This document shows positions 56,485 through 63,508 of a stretch of DNA of 64,000 nt, in pieces. Numbering within the stretch: position 1 is the first letter of the stretch; the number at the start of each line of letters is the position of its first letter. The position numbers and the translations under genes were made by a program. The DNA lies in the NCBI RefSeq assembly GCF_027497235.1, contig NZ_CP114902.1:5854001-5918000 (forward strand), read 5' to 3'. Under the pieces are notes generated by a model that was not told where the DNA came from, searched no databases, and saw nothing but the letters and a program-made list of their open reading frames with translations. Origin of the DNA: Micromonospora sp. WMMD1128 (GTDB lineage: Bacteria > Actinomycetota > Actinomycetes > Mycobacteriales > Micromonosporaceae).

Positions 56485-58605
56485 TCATCGAGAATCCTTG
56501 GCGTTCCGGGCCTCCAGAGCACGCCGCAGATTCGCCAGATACACGCCGCGGGGACGCTCCCCGGGCCGGTCCTTCTCAGCGCCGGACTTCGACTCGATGC
56601 CCAGCTTCATCTCCCGCAGCGTCTTCGACAGGGCGTCGCCGGACGTCTTCGCGTACCGCTCCGGCTGCTGCTCACCCATCCGGGTGGCCAGCGTCCCCCA
56701 GGACAGGAACGTCTCGTCCCCGCGGAAGGCGTCGAGCGCGTCGGTCAGCGGGTCGCGGGCCTGCGCGGCGACCTCGGCGCCGGCCGCCATTCCCTCCAGC
56801 GTGCCGGCTCGCTCCCGGTACCGGCGGGCGGCCTGGAGGATCTTCTCCGCGTCCTGGCCGTCGGCGAAGTAGGTGCGCACCGTGGCGTTCGGCACCGGCG
56901 CGTCGTACAGGATGCCGATGCCACGGAAGTCGGGGCCGCCGTCGGAGCCGTCACCCACCGGCAGGGCCGACGAGTCGAAGCCCTCCGAGTAGGCGCCGGA
57001 TCCGAGCACGGCGTCGCTGACCTGCCACGATCCGGTCTTGAGGGCGAAGCGGGTCAGGTGGTTGTCCCGGTAGTCGGTGAACCGCTTCCCCACCTTGCTG
57101 GTGGAACCCAGTCCGGACGGCTTCTGCGTGCTGGACAGCATGATGACGCCGACGCTCGGGCCGACCTTGACGCAGAACACCAGCAGCTCGGCGATCTCCT
57201 CGTCGAATTCGGTGTCGCCGGTGTTCAGGTACTCCTGGAACTCGTCCAGGATGATTACCCAGACGGGCATGCCGAACCGGGGATCGCGGGCGATGTCCCT
57301 GGTCAGCTTGCCTTCCGGGCAGATGCTCGACGGCAGCTCCGACAGTTTCGCGTTGCGCTGGAGGATGTCCTGCTTCGCGCCGCGCAGCGTGGACCGCAGA
57401 TTCTCCAGCGGGTCACCCTGCATCCGGTCGGGCAGCAGCCCGAAGCCGTAGGTGTAGGCGACCAGGGCGAAGTTGCGCCAGTCCGGGGAGCCCTTGCCGT
57501 CGAACACCGACAGCCGCACGTACGGGTCGAGGGCGGCGAACAGGCCCAGGGAGCGGGCCGTGAACGTCTTGCCCTTGCGGGGCTGCGCGCCGACCAGGAT
57601 CGACGTCCACATCATCGGCAGCATCACCCGGCGGGCGCGCTTGTCGAGGCCGAGGGGGCATGCCCGCCAGATGTCGCGGGGCTTGCAGTCCAGCAGCGGT
57701 GTGCGGCCAGCGGGGATGGACAGCGGGTCGACGTAGCCAACCCACAGCTGGTGCCGCCGGTTCGACGACGGGTCGAGCGTCATGTCGACCTGCGACATGG
57801 CGACGTCGAGGCCGCTGGCGAGCTTCTCCCGCCGCGCGACGACCTCGGAGAACGTGACGCCGTGTGGCAGGTCGACAAGCACCTGCATGCCGGTGGCGGT
57901 GTTGTCCTCGCCCATCCGTCCCGCGAAGGTGATCTGCTGGCCCGGCTTGTCGGGGTGCCCGAGGCCGGCGACGTAGTAGGCGGCGGCGACGACATCCGGG
58001 TTGAGCTTGCGGTGTCGGGGCACGACAACCGCAGCAGGAATGATGCGCTTGTCGGCGGGCCGCCCGATACGCGCCAGCGGCGGGATCAGGATCAGTGCGA
58101 CGACGATGAGCACCCACCGCGGCGCGAAGGCCAGCAGCACGCCAGCCAGCACCATGGTGGCGACCAGCTCGATGGCGAGCACGACCGCGCGGTTGGTGCG
58201 GCGGCTGGCGAGCTGCTGCTCGATGGTGCGTCCCTCTTTGAGGTCGCCCTTGGTGGCGGCTTCCTGGAGCAGGGACGACAGCTCGGCGTGCCAGGCCCAA
58301 CGCAGTTGCCGGCCGATGAGGACAAGCAGCCCCCAGCACGCCCAGAAGACGCCTTCGACCAGATACCAGGGGGATCGGATGGCATGGGCGCCAGCACGGT
58401 AGGCGGTGCGATAGCTGACGGCCTTGGTCCACCGCTTGGTGCCCTCCCAGGTGCGGAACTGGGTGGGGATGATGGGTATCTGGAGCGGCTGCTTGTCGAC
58501 GGTGTCGACGTAGACAGGCGGCGCGGCGCCGGGGCTCTCGTCCAGCTCGACGTCGAAGTGAACGGACTCGGCGGGGCTGGTGTCGCGGGGCGTCAGCTCG
58601 GTCAT
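56485..58605 (-). CDS. FtsK/SpoIIIE-type DNA translocase (TraB-like)
   Basis: 706 residues. Hydrophobic stretches at about 78-105 and 140-180 (AIELVATMVLAGVLLAFAPRWVLIVVALILI) anchor the protein. The FtsK motor domain follows: Walker A GAQPRKGKTFTAR near residue 340 and Walker B VWVIILDEFQEY near 450, then SSTQKPSGLGSTSKVGKRFTDYRDNHLTRFALKT. The C-terminal about 90 residues (DETFLSWGTLATRMGEQQPERYAKTSGDALSKTLREMKLGIESKSG) read as a winged helix, the part that recognises 8-bp sites in TraB proteins. Likely moves double-stranded element DNA between mycelia. It follows the DUF2637 gene by three bases. Confidence 0.9.
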   Translation of the reverse strand: MTELTPRDTSPAESVHFDVELDESPGAAPPVYVDTVDKQPLQIPIIPTQFRTWEGTKRWTKAVSYRTAYRAGAHAIRSPWYLVEGVFWACWGLLVLIGRQLRWAWHAELSSLLQEAATKGDLKEGRTIEQQLASRRTNRAVVLAIELVATMVLAGVLLAFAPRWVLIVVALILIPPLARIGRPADKRIIPAAVVVPRHRKLNPDVVAAAYYVAGLGHPDKPGQQITFAGRMGEDNTATGMQVLVDLPHGVTFSEVVARREKLASGLDVAMSQVDMTLDPSSNRRHQLWVGYVDPLSIPAGRTPLLDCKPRDIWRACPLGLDKRARRVMLPMMWTSILVGAQPRKGKTFTARSLGLFAALDPYVRLSVFDGKGSPDWRNFALVAYTYGFGLLPDRMQGDPLENLRSTLRGAKQDILQRNAKLSELPSSICPEGKLTRDIARDPRFGMPVWVIILDEFQEYLNTGDTEFDEEIAELLVFCVKVGPSVGVIMLSSTQKPSGLGSTSKVGKRFTDYRDNHLTRFALKTGSWQVSDAVLGSGAYSEGFDSSALPVGDGSDGGPDFRGIGILYDAPVPNATVRTYFADGQDAEKILQAARRYRERAGTLEGMAAGAEVAAQARDPLTDALDAFRGDETFLSWGTLATRMGEQQPERYAKTSGDALSKTLREMKLGIESKSGAEKDRPGERPRGVYLANLRRALEARNAKDSR

Positions 58606-58608
58606 GGG

Positions 58609-59880
58609 TCAGTCCTTGCTGTTCTGGCTGGCGGGCTTGGGCCAGTACCGCTGTACGGTGCGCTCGCTGACGCGCAGTTTCGCGGCGGCCTTCTTCTGCG
58701 TCATGTCGGGTTGCTTGGCGAGCGCGGCGACCCGCTCGGCGGTCGTGGCGGGTCGGGTGGCGACTCGCCGGGTGATGCGCGTGGCGGGTGCGGTGGCGGC
58801 CACCGTGGCGGGTCGGATGTCGGGCTCCGGGGCCGCCACGATGGCGTCCGGTGGCGGGTCGGGCTGTCGGGGCGATGGCGGGTTGATGGCGGCCGGCGTG
58901 GCGGGTACGGAGGTCGCCACGACGAGCGCCTCCAGGTCGTCACCGTGTCGGGTTAAAGGCGGGTCCAGGTACGCCCGCTCGGTCGCCATCAACGCCCGCA
59001 GCCGTGGCCCCGCCGTACGTGCCTGAGCGAGCGCGTCCTCCACCAACTCCCGCTCCCGGTCGGTCATCTCTCCCGGCCGGGCCACCGACACCTCCGCCGC
59101 CATTGGCTCGGCCGCCGGCGGCGGCGTCAGGTCCAGCTCCGCCAGGCGCGGCGCCCCCTCCCACGGGTTCGCCTCCGACACGTACGACACGAACAGGCCG
59201 ATGAGGAACGCCGTCCCGGCGGCACCGATCGGGCCGACCGAGTGGGCGAGCGCACCAGCGGCGGCCTCCCAACCGTCGCCCGCCCAGCCACCGGCCATGT
59301 TCAGGGCCACCGACGTCGACAGGGCCACCCACTCGGCGAGCGTGGCCCGCCAGTCCGTCGCGCCGCCGGAAGACCGCAGAACGGCCCGGCCGATGATAAT
59401 GAGCGCGACGATCGCGATGAGGGCGGGCTCGACCGCCCACGCCGCCGTCCAGCTCGCTGAGCCGGTGTCGAGGCTGAACACCCTGACCATGCCAGCCTGC
59501 ACGCCGGCCGTGGACCAGAGGCCGAATGCGGCGAGCACCGGCACGCCGGCGAGCAGGGTCGCCGAGCGGACCCGGGCAATGCGCAGGGCGCGCATTTCAG
59601 CTGACCGGTCGATGTCGGTGCGTATACGGGCGCGGGCGCCGGATCGGGCGGCCCTCCGGTACAGCTCGGCCAGGGCGGTGGACTCCTCGCCGTCGCGGGC
59701 GCGCTCGCGACGGGCCCGGTCGAGGGTGCTGGTCTGCTCGGTGACCTCGGCGAGGGCGTTGCGGTACTGCGCGTCGAGCTGCCGGCGGATCCGGTCGTCG
59801 TCGCGGCGCACGGTGATGAGGGCTCGCTCTTCGGCGAGCTGTTCGGCCAGCTCGCGGGCGGTGAGCTTCGGCGTGTTCAT
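58609..59880 (-). CDS. DUF2637-type membrane protein with C-terminal HTH
   Basis: 423 residues. A charged coiled-coil lead (about 1-95) is followed by DUF2637-like membrane segments (about 100-225, IARVRSATLLAGVPVLAAFGLWSTAGVQAG, PALIAIVALIIIGRAVL, AGTAFLIGLFVSYVS). A long Pro/Ala-rich linker leads to a C-terminal HTH (TTAERVAALAKQPDMTQKKAAAKLRVSERTVQRYW). DUF2637 proteins are typical of actinobacterial conjugative elements beside TraB. ATG 59880 overlaps the upstream stop by one base (TGATG). Confidence 0.85.
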   Translation of the reverse strand: MNTPKLTARELAEQLAEERALITVRRDDDRIRRQLDAQYRNALAEVTEQTSTLDRARRERARDGEESTALAELYRRAARSGARARIRTDIDRSAEMRALRIARVRSATLLAGVPVLAAFGLWSTAGVQAGMVRVFSLDTGSASWTAAWAVEPALIAIVALIIIGRAVLRSSGGATDWRATLAEWVALSTSVALNMAGGWAGDGWEAAAGALAHSVGPIGAAGTAFLIGLFVSYVSEANPWEGAPRLAELDLTPPPAAEPMAAEVSVARPGEMTDRERELVEDALAQARTAGPRLRALMATERAYLDPPLTRHGDDLEALVVATSVPATPAAINPPSPRQPDPPPDAIVAAPEPDIRPATVAATAPATRITRRVATRPATTAERVAALAKQPDMTQKKAAAKLRVSERTVQRYWPKPASQNSKD

Positions 59881-60197
59881 CAGACGTTGGCCTCCTTCTT
59901 CAGTCGGAGGTCGACGAGGGTCGGCTCGGTCGGCTGCTGCGGCAGCCCGGCGGGTGGCTGCCGGTCGAGCACCACCGGGCGGGTCGCCCAGCGGTGCCGG
60001 GCCGACCGGTAGCCGCGGCGGGCCAGCCGATAGGCGCGCGGCGTCGCCCACTTCCCGGCGAGGATCAGCAGGACCAGGGCGAGGAGCAGCGCGTGGGCGG
60101 CGGCCTTGACCAGCCACAGCAGCATCTGGCCGCCGAGGGCGAGCAGGAAGGTGCCGGTGCCGCGGTCGCAGCCGCACGTGCCGGAGATCGTGCACAT
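59880..60197 (-). CDS. Small membrane protein of the transfer operon
   Basis: 105 residues, N-terminal membrane segment (about 15-45, TFLLALGGQMLLWLVKAAAHALLLALVLLILAG) and basic C-terminal domain (RAYRLARRGYRSARHRWATRPVVL). Resembles spread (Spd)-type proteins of Streptomyces plasmids in size and layout only. Overlaps both neighbours by one base (TGATG). Confidence 0.65.
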   Translation of the reverse strand: MCTISGTCGCDRGTGTFLLALGGQMLLWLVKAAAHALLLALVLLILAGKWATPRAYRLARRGYRSARHRWATRPVVLDRQPPAGLPQQPTEPTLVDLRLKKEANV

Positions 60198-60445
60198 CAG
60201 CGGGCCACCCCCTCGTCGGAGACGACACCGAGGACGTGCGGGCCGTCCAGGGTGGCCAGCTCGGCGCACAGCTCCGGCCATGACCACGGCTGGACGCCCG
60301 TGCCCTGGCCGTACTGGTGGGCCTCGATCCAGCGGCGTCCGTCGGAGGTGCACGTGTCGTCGCGCCACCACACCTGCCACGGCCGGCGGTAGACCGGGCA
60401 GAACCACACGACGAGCGTGTGCTCCGGCGGCTCGGGCGGGATCAT
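60197..60445 (-). CDS. Hypothetical protein of the transfer operon
   Basis: 82 residues, soluble, Trp-rich: PPEPPEHTLVVWFCPVYRRPWQVWWRDDTCTSDGRRWIEAHQYGQGTGVQPWSWPELCAELATLDGPHVLGV. Three Cys. No family recognised. Overlaps both neighbours by one to four bases within the polycistron. Confidence 0.6.
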   Translation of the reverse strand: MIPPEPPEHTLVVWFCPVYRRPWQVWWRDDTCTSDGRRWIEAHQYGQGTGVQPWSWPELCAELATLDGPHVLGVVSDEGVAR

Positions 60446-60687
60446 CGGGCCAGTTCCTTCCGCGTCGGCTGCGGCCGGCGCTGCTGCTGCGGCACCGGGG
60501 CCGGCTCCGAGCGGCGCTGCGAATCCGCGCCCGCCAGCAGCGAGATACCGGCGACCAGGAACGGGGCGACACCGGCGGCCTGCAACAGCAGCCCCGGCTC
60601 CCCGGCGGGCATGTTCACGGCGACCTCCCACACGACGGTGGTCAGGCCAGCGACCACCACGTGGGCGGCGATCGTGCCGGCGTTCAC
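60442..60687 (-). CDS. Small membrane protein of the transfer operon
   Basis: 81 residues with two hydrophobic segments (about 3-24, GTIAAHVVVAGLTTVVWEVAV, and 34-52) and a Gln/Arg-rich tail (VPQQQRRPQPTRKEL). GTG 60687 overlaps the upstream stop (GTGA). Probable spread or pore-like accessory; inference only. Confidence 0.62.
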   Translation of the reverse strand: MNAGTIAAHVVVAGLTTVVWEVAVNMPAGEPGLLLQAAGVAPFLVAGISLLAGADSQRRSEPAPVPQQQRRPQPTRKELAR

Positions 60688-60845
60688 GCGGCACCGCCGA
60701 TCTGGGTCGGGACGCACATGCCGGCGGCACCGACGCTGGCACCGGTGCACGGGTGGTCGTGGTGGTTGACGCCGACGGCGACGGGGAGGAACGCGGCGCA
60801 CACGAGGACGGTGCGCACAACGAACTTCTGGATCATCATGGACAT
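60684..60845 (-). CDS. Tiny secreted or membrane protein
   Basis: 53 residues: MSMMIQKFVVRTVLVCAAFLPVAVGVNHHDHPCTGASVGAAGMCVPTQIGGAA. The first 25 residues are a signal or anchor; the rest carries HHDH and two Cys. ATG 60845 follows GGAGGCCCG. It leads the overlapping gene chain that ends with the translocase gene. Confidence 0.6.
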   Translation of the reverse strand: MSMMIQKFVVRTVLVCAAFLPVAVGVNHHDHPCTGASVGAAGMCVPTQIGGAA

Positions 60846-60872
60846 GGGTCGGGCCTCCTGGGGTCCGGTCAA

Positions 60873-60911
60873 GGCCCCCGGCCGGCGGTGGAGTCGCCTT
60901 GGCCGGGGGCC
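60873..60911 (-). terminator. Terminator hairpin of the element
   Basis: GGCCCCCGGCC (60873-60883) and GGCCGGGGGCC (60901-60911) pair perfectly, between the small basic gene at 60923 and the transfer operon. Confidence 0.8.
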
Positions 60912-60922
60912 GCCTACGTTGG

Positions 60923-61090
60923 TCAGCTCTGGTTGGCCTTGCCCTGCTGCGCCTGAGACGCCTTGCGCTGGCGGATGGCCTTGGCGGTGAACATCTGCGG
61001 GTTGGCCTTCTGCGCCCGGCGGGACAGGTCGGCCATCTGCTTGCCGCTGATCGTGTTCGGGACGCTCGACTTGCTGCTGAACAGGCCCAT
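60923..61090 (-). CDS. Small basic protein
   Basis: 55 residues: GLFSSKSSVPNTISGKQMADLSRRAQKANPQMFTAKAIRQRKASQAQQGKANQS. Lys/Arg/Gln-rich, probably helical and DNA- or RNA-binding. ATG 61090 has AGGAGGGG upstream, a very strong site. The upstream region holds a TTGACA/TGTCAA inverted repeat shared with the divergent gene. No family recognised. Confidence 0.68.
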   Translation of the reverse strand: MGLFSSKSSVPNTISGKQMADLSRRAQKANPQMFTAKAIRQRKASQAQQGKANQS

Positions 61091-61130
61091 CTGGGTGCCC
61101 CTCCTTCGCGTCTTGCAGTTATCGTCTCTG

Positions 61131-61167
61131 GTTGACACACTAACCCCATGCGTCAGAGAGTGTCAAC
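61131..61167. promoter_or_regulatory. Inverted-repeat operator/promoter between divergent element genes
   Basis: GTTGACAC (61131-61138) and GTGTCAAC (61160-61167) form a perfect inverted repeat holding a TTGACA -35 box on each strand. A direct-repeat copy of the left half (GGTTGACACAC) recurs at 61512. Confidence 0.7.
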
Positions 61168-61188
61168 ATGAAACAGGAGAGTGATACC

Positions 61189-61425
61189 GTGACCACCGTG
61201 ATCAGGCCGACCTTCAACGCCACCGACGAGCAGCGCGCCGCCATCGAGCGCACCCGCGCCACCTGGGACCAGCGCGACGAGCTGGAGGAGCGGGCGTGGC
61301 GGGACACGCAGGCGCTGCGCGACCTGGGCGTGCCGGACCTGGTGATCTGCGAGCTGATCCCGCAGGTGAGCAAGCCGACGCTCAACCGCGAACTCGGCCC
61401 CCGGAAGGCACCGAAGCGGCGCTGA
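61189..61425 (+). CDS. Small HTH-like protein
   Basis: 78 residues: TTVIRPTFNATDEQRAAIERTRATWDQRDELEERAWRDTQALRDLGVPDLVICELIPQVSKPTLNRELGPRKAPKRR. The end (DLVICELIPQVSKPTLNREL) reads as a helix-turn-helix, so a small DNA-binding protein. GTG 61189 has AGGAG eleven bases upstream; ATG 61168 is an alternative. Followed by a terminator (61442). Confidence 0.68.
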   Translation: MTTVIRPTFNATDEQRAAIERTRATWDQRDELEERAWRDTQALRDLGVPDLVICELIPQVSKPTLNRELGPRKAPKRR

Positions 61426-61441
61426 CCCCTGGACGCACGAA

Positions 61442-61473
61442 GCGGCCCCGACCTCCGAAGAGGCCGGGGCCGC
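61442..61473 (+). terminator. Terminator hairpin
   Basis: GCGGCCCCG (61442-61450) pairs with CGGGGCCGC (61465-61473), 17 bases after the HTH-like gene stop. Confidence 0.82.
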
Positions 61474-61513
61474 ACTGCGTCTGAGCTGGGAACAACTTCT
61501 TTACTGTCTCAGG

Positions 61514-61542
61514 TTGACACACACCCGGGAGGGCATTAAAGT
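61514..61542 (+). promoter_or_regulatory. Consensus sigma-70-like promoter
   Basis: TTGACA (61514-61519), a 17-base spacer, TAAAGT (61537-61542), 33 bases before the ATG of the zinc-ribbon-like gene. This is near-perfect consensus, unusual in high-GC DNA. The bases ahead of it (TGTCTCAGG) repeat those at 61122-61131. Confidence 0.82.
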
Positions 61543-61575
61543 ATCAGATAGATACAGCGAGCGAGGGAGACGGAA

Positions 61576-61797
61576 ATGGCCACCAGCACCATCGAGCGGA
61601 TGATCGAAGAGGTCGAGGCGCTGACCGACAAGGCGGACTGCACCTACTGCAAGGGTCGCAAGCAGGGCCGGATCCCCTGCCCCGCCCACCTGGTCGAGGG
61701 TGAGTGCGAGATCGACCCGGCGACCGGGCTGGCCTGGTGCTGGAACTGCGACACCGCCGAGGTGGTCGCGCCGACGATCATCTGCCCCTGCTGGTGA
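61576..61797 (+). CDS. Small zinc-ribbon-like protein
   Basis: 73 residues: TIERMIEEVEALTDKADCTYCKGRKQGRIPCPAHLVEGECEIDPATGLAWCWNCDTAEVVAPTIICPCW. Four Cys pairs (CTYC, CPAH, CWNC, CPC) strongly suggest one or two zinc sites. ATG 61576 follows GAGGGAGACGG and a consensus promoter. Role unknown; high expression predicted. Confidence 0.72.
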   Translation: MATSTIERMIEEVEALTDKADCTYCKGRKQGRIPCPAHLVEGECEIDPATGLAWCWNCDTAEVVAPTIICPCW

Positions 61798-61870
61798 GGG
61801 GCGCGGGGGCCGGGCAATCGGCCCCCAAGGTCAGCTTCCCTCCCCTCGACCCGGACCTCTGGAGGCAACC

Positions 61871-62242
61871 ATGGCCATCGTCGGCATCCAGTTCATCAGC
61901 CCCGACGGCAGCGTCTACGACCCCGACAGCGACGACCGGCACGCCGCGTGGCTCGCCGAGCACCGGCCCGACCGGGTCGCCCAGTTCGCCGAACTGCGCG
62001 CCGCGTACGCCGACCGCCCCGCCTGGCGGAGTGTCCGCCGCACCGGCTACGCCTCCCACGCCATCACCATCCGCCGCGAGCACGTCGCCATCGTCATCGG
62101 CGAGCACAGCGGCTGGTGGTGGCAGGTTTACCGCGTCGGCGGGAGCCGGCCGGTACGCGACATCCATGGCACCCCGGCCGCGACCGCCGCCGAGGCGATG
62201 CGCCTGGCCGATGAGGTCATCGACCGCCGCCGCGCCCGCTGA
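61871..62242 (+). CDS. Hypothetical protein of the element
   Basis: 123 residues, soluble: AIVGIQFISPDGSVYDPDSDDRHAAWLAEHRPDRVAQFAELRAAYADRPAWRSVRRTGYASHAITIRREHVAIVIGEHSGWWWQVYRV. No family recognised; the mixed alpha/beta pattern suggests one compact domain. ATG 61871 has GGAGGCAACC. Probably in the same transcript as the zinc-ribbon-like gene 73 bases upstream. Confidence 0.68.
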   Translation: MAIVGIQFISPDGSVYDPDSDDRHAAWLAEHRPDRVAQFAELRAAYADRPAWRSVRRTGYASHAITIRREHVAIVIGEHSGWWWQVYRVGGSRPVRDIHGTPAATAAEAMRLADEVIDRRRAR

Positions 62243-62290
62243 CTCCCCCTCCCGCAAGGTCAACTTCTCGGACCCGATCCCGCACACACA

Positions 62291-62330
62291 GAAGCGCCCC
62301 CACCCGGCCGGAGCCGAGCGGGGGCGCTTC
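62291..62330. terminator. Bidirectional terminator hairpin
   Basis: GAAGCGCCCCC (62291-62301) and GGGGGCGCTTC (62320-62330), perfect 11-bp stem between convergent genes. Confidence 0.88.
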
Positions 62331-62368
62331 GTCGTGCGCGGGATCAGCCGCCGAGGTGCGACGGCCGG

Positions 62369-62695
62369 TCACCCGCCGGTTGTCGGCTCCACCTGCGGCC
62401 GGATGCCGAACAACGCGAACCCGGCCAGCACCGCCGCGCTCACGGCCCCGGTGACACCGTCCGGGACGTTCATGCCGTACTCGGCCACCAAGGCGGCACC
62501 GGCCGCCACCACCCCGGTGAACAGGGCCGGCGCGACCGGCCGAGTCGTCACGGCGATGATCAGCGCCGCGACGAACGCGGTGATCGCCGCCGCCGCTCCG
62601 GCGTCGATGCCGGGCACGTTGAGGGACGCCAGCACCGTCAGGGCAGCGCCGACGGCGCCGATGACGAGAGCCGGCTCACGACCGAAGATCTCCAC
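62369..62695 (-). CDS. Holin-like membrane protein
   Basis: 108 residues with three or four hydrophobic segments (about 8-28, 32-50, 55-72, 82-100) and very few charges: PALVIGAVGAALTVLASLNVPGIDAGAAAAITAFVAALIIAV, then PALFTGVVAAGAALVAEYG. Size, Ala/Gly/Val composition and position after an endolysin-like gene fit an actinophage holin. GTG 62695 follows AGGAGCCCCC. Confidence 0.68.
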   Translation of the reverse strand: MEIFGREPALVIGAVGAALTVLASLNVPGIDAGAAAAITAFVAALIIAVTTRPVAPALFTGVVAAGAALVAEYGMNVPDGVTGAVSAAVLAGFALFGIRPQVEPTTGG

Positions 62696-62717
62696 GGGGG
62701 CTCCTATGGTGAGAGGT

Positions 62718-62912
62718 GTGCAGCGGTACGAACGGACGCCAGCCGGGCTGGCGGAGATCCCCGAGCCCTGCCCGGACGGGCACACCGGCACCACCCCGGC
62801 GTGGGGCGCGTGCCCGGTCGAGGGCTGTCGGGAGATGGGCCGGCAGTGGCGCTGCCGGGAGGACGGCTGCGGACGGGTGACGCAGCACCAGCACGAACAC
62901 CGGGGGCGGTAG
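62718..62912 (+). CDS. Small Cys/His-rich protein
   Basis: 64 residues: VQRYERTPAGLAEIPEPCPDGHTGTTPAWGACPVEGCREMGRQWRCREDGCGRVTQHQHEHRGR. Cys/His pairs suggest a zinc site. GTG 62718 lies seven bases after TATGGT with GAGAGG between, so either a leaderless or a short-leader start. It is antisense-facing between lysis-type genes. No family recognised. Confidence 0.6.
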   Translation: MQRYERTPAGLAEIPEPCPDGHTGTTPAWGACPVEGCREMGRQWRCREDGCGRVTQHQHEHRGR

Positions 62913-63152
62913 CTACCGGGCCGGCGGGCAGCCGAAGTCGGCGCGCAGCCTGGCCAGCGCGTCAGCGACGTTCTGGCCCGCCGGAGTGGACGGCGGCAAC
63001 TCCCGGTACGCATCGTCCTGGGCCACGACGATCCCGCACCACCGGCGCTCCGAGTCGCGAGCGACCCGGTTCGCGTACGCCATAGCGGTGCCCGCCGAAA
63101 CGACCGCCGCGACCAGGCCCACCACCAGCACCTGCCAACCGCGGAACGTCAC
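62913..63152 (-). CDS. Small membrane-anchored protein of the lysis-like set
   Basis: 79 residues: N-terminal membrane segment (TFRGWQVLVVGLVAAVVSAGTAMAYANRV) then a periplasm-type domain with two Cys (WCGIVVAQDDAYREL...FGCPPAR). This one-TM-plus-Cys layout is common in phage lysis cassettes. GTG 63152 overlaps the upstream stop (GTGA). Confidence 0.65.
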   Translation of the reverse strand: MTFRGWQVLVVGLVAAVVSAGTAMAYANRVARDSERRWCGIVVAQDDAYRELPPSTPAGQNVADALARLRADFGCPPAR

Positions 63153-63448
63153 GGCGGATCACCCGCCCCGGACGGCGCCGGCGACGGCGATGATGATGCT
63201 GGCGGCGGTGAGGCCGGCCCCGGAGACGGCGATGGCGGTCCGGTTGTACCGCTCCCGCCACTGGTGCGCAGCGAGAGCAACCCCACCCCCGCCGGGATGC
63301 CGAGGATCGCGACGAACGTAGCCAGCAGCGACTCCGACGCCTGCCCCGGCGCGACGATGACCGTCTGGTGCACGATCCCGCCCAGGCCCACGAGGATGCA
63401 TCCCACGTCGAGACCGATCCGGATGACCCGCTCTGCTTTCATCGCCAC
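63149..63448 (-). CDS. Small membrane protein of the lysis-like set
   Basis: 99 residues: two hydrophobic segments (about 9-28, IRIGLDVGCILVGLGGIVHQ, and 38-60, LLATFVAILGIPAGVGLLSL) and a Pro/Ser/Gly tail (PSPSPGPASPPPASSSPSPAPSG). A second holin or holin partner is the likeliest role by position. ATG 63442 is an alternative start. Confidence 0.65.
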   Translation of the reverse strand: MAMKAERVIRIGLDVGCILVGLGGIVHQTVIVAPGQASESLLATFVAILGIPAGVGLLSLRTSGGSGTTGPPSPSPGPASPPPASSSPSPAPSGAGDPP

Positions 63449-63508
63449 GCACAGGCCCTAACCTTCCCGCCGTCAGCCCCGCCGAACCTGTCCGGCTCAC
63501 CCCTGCGG

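Noticed and set aside
57058..58956. 632-residue + strand frame
   Set aside because: Antisense shadow of the translocase gene; Val/Gly/Asp/His-biased.
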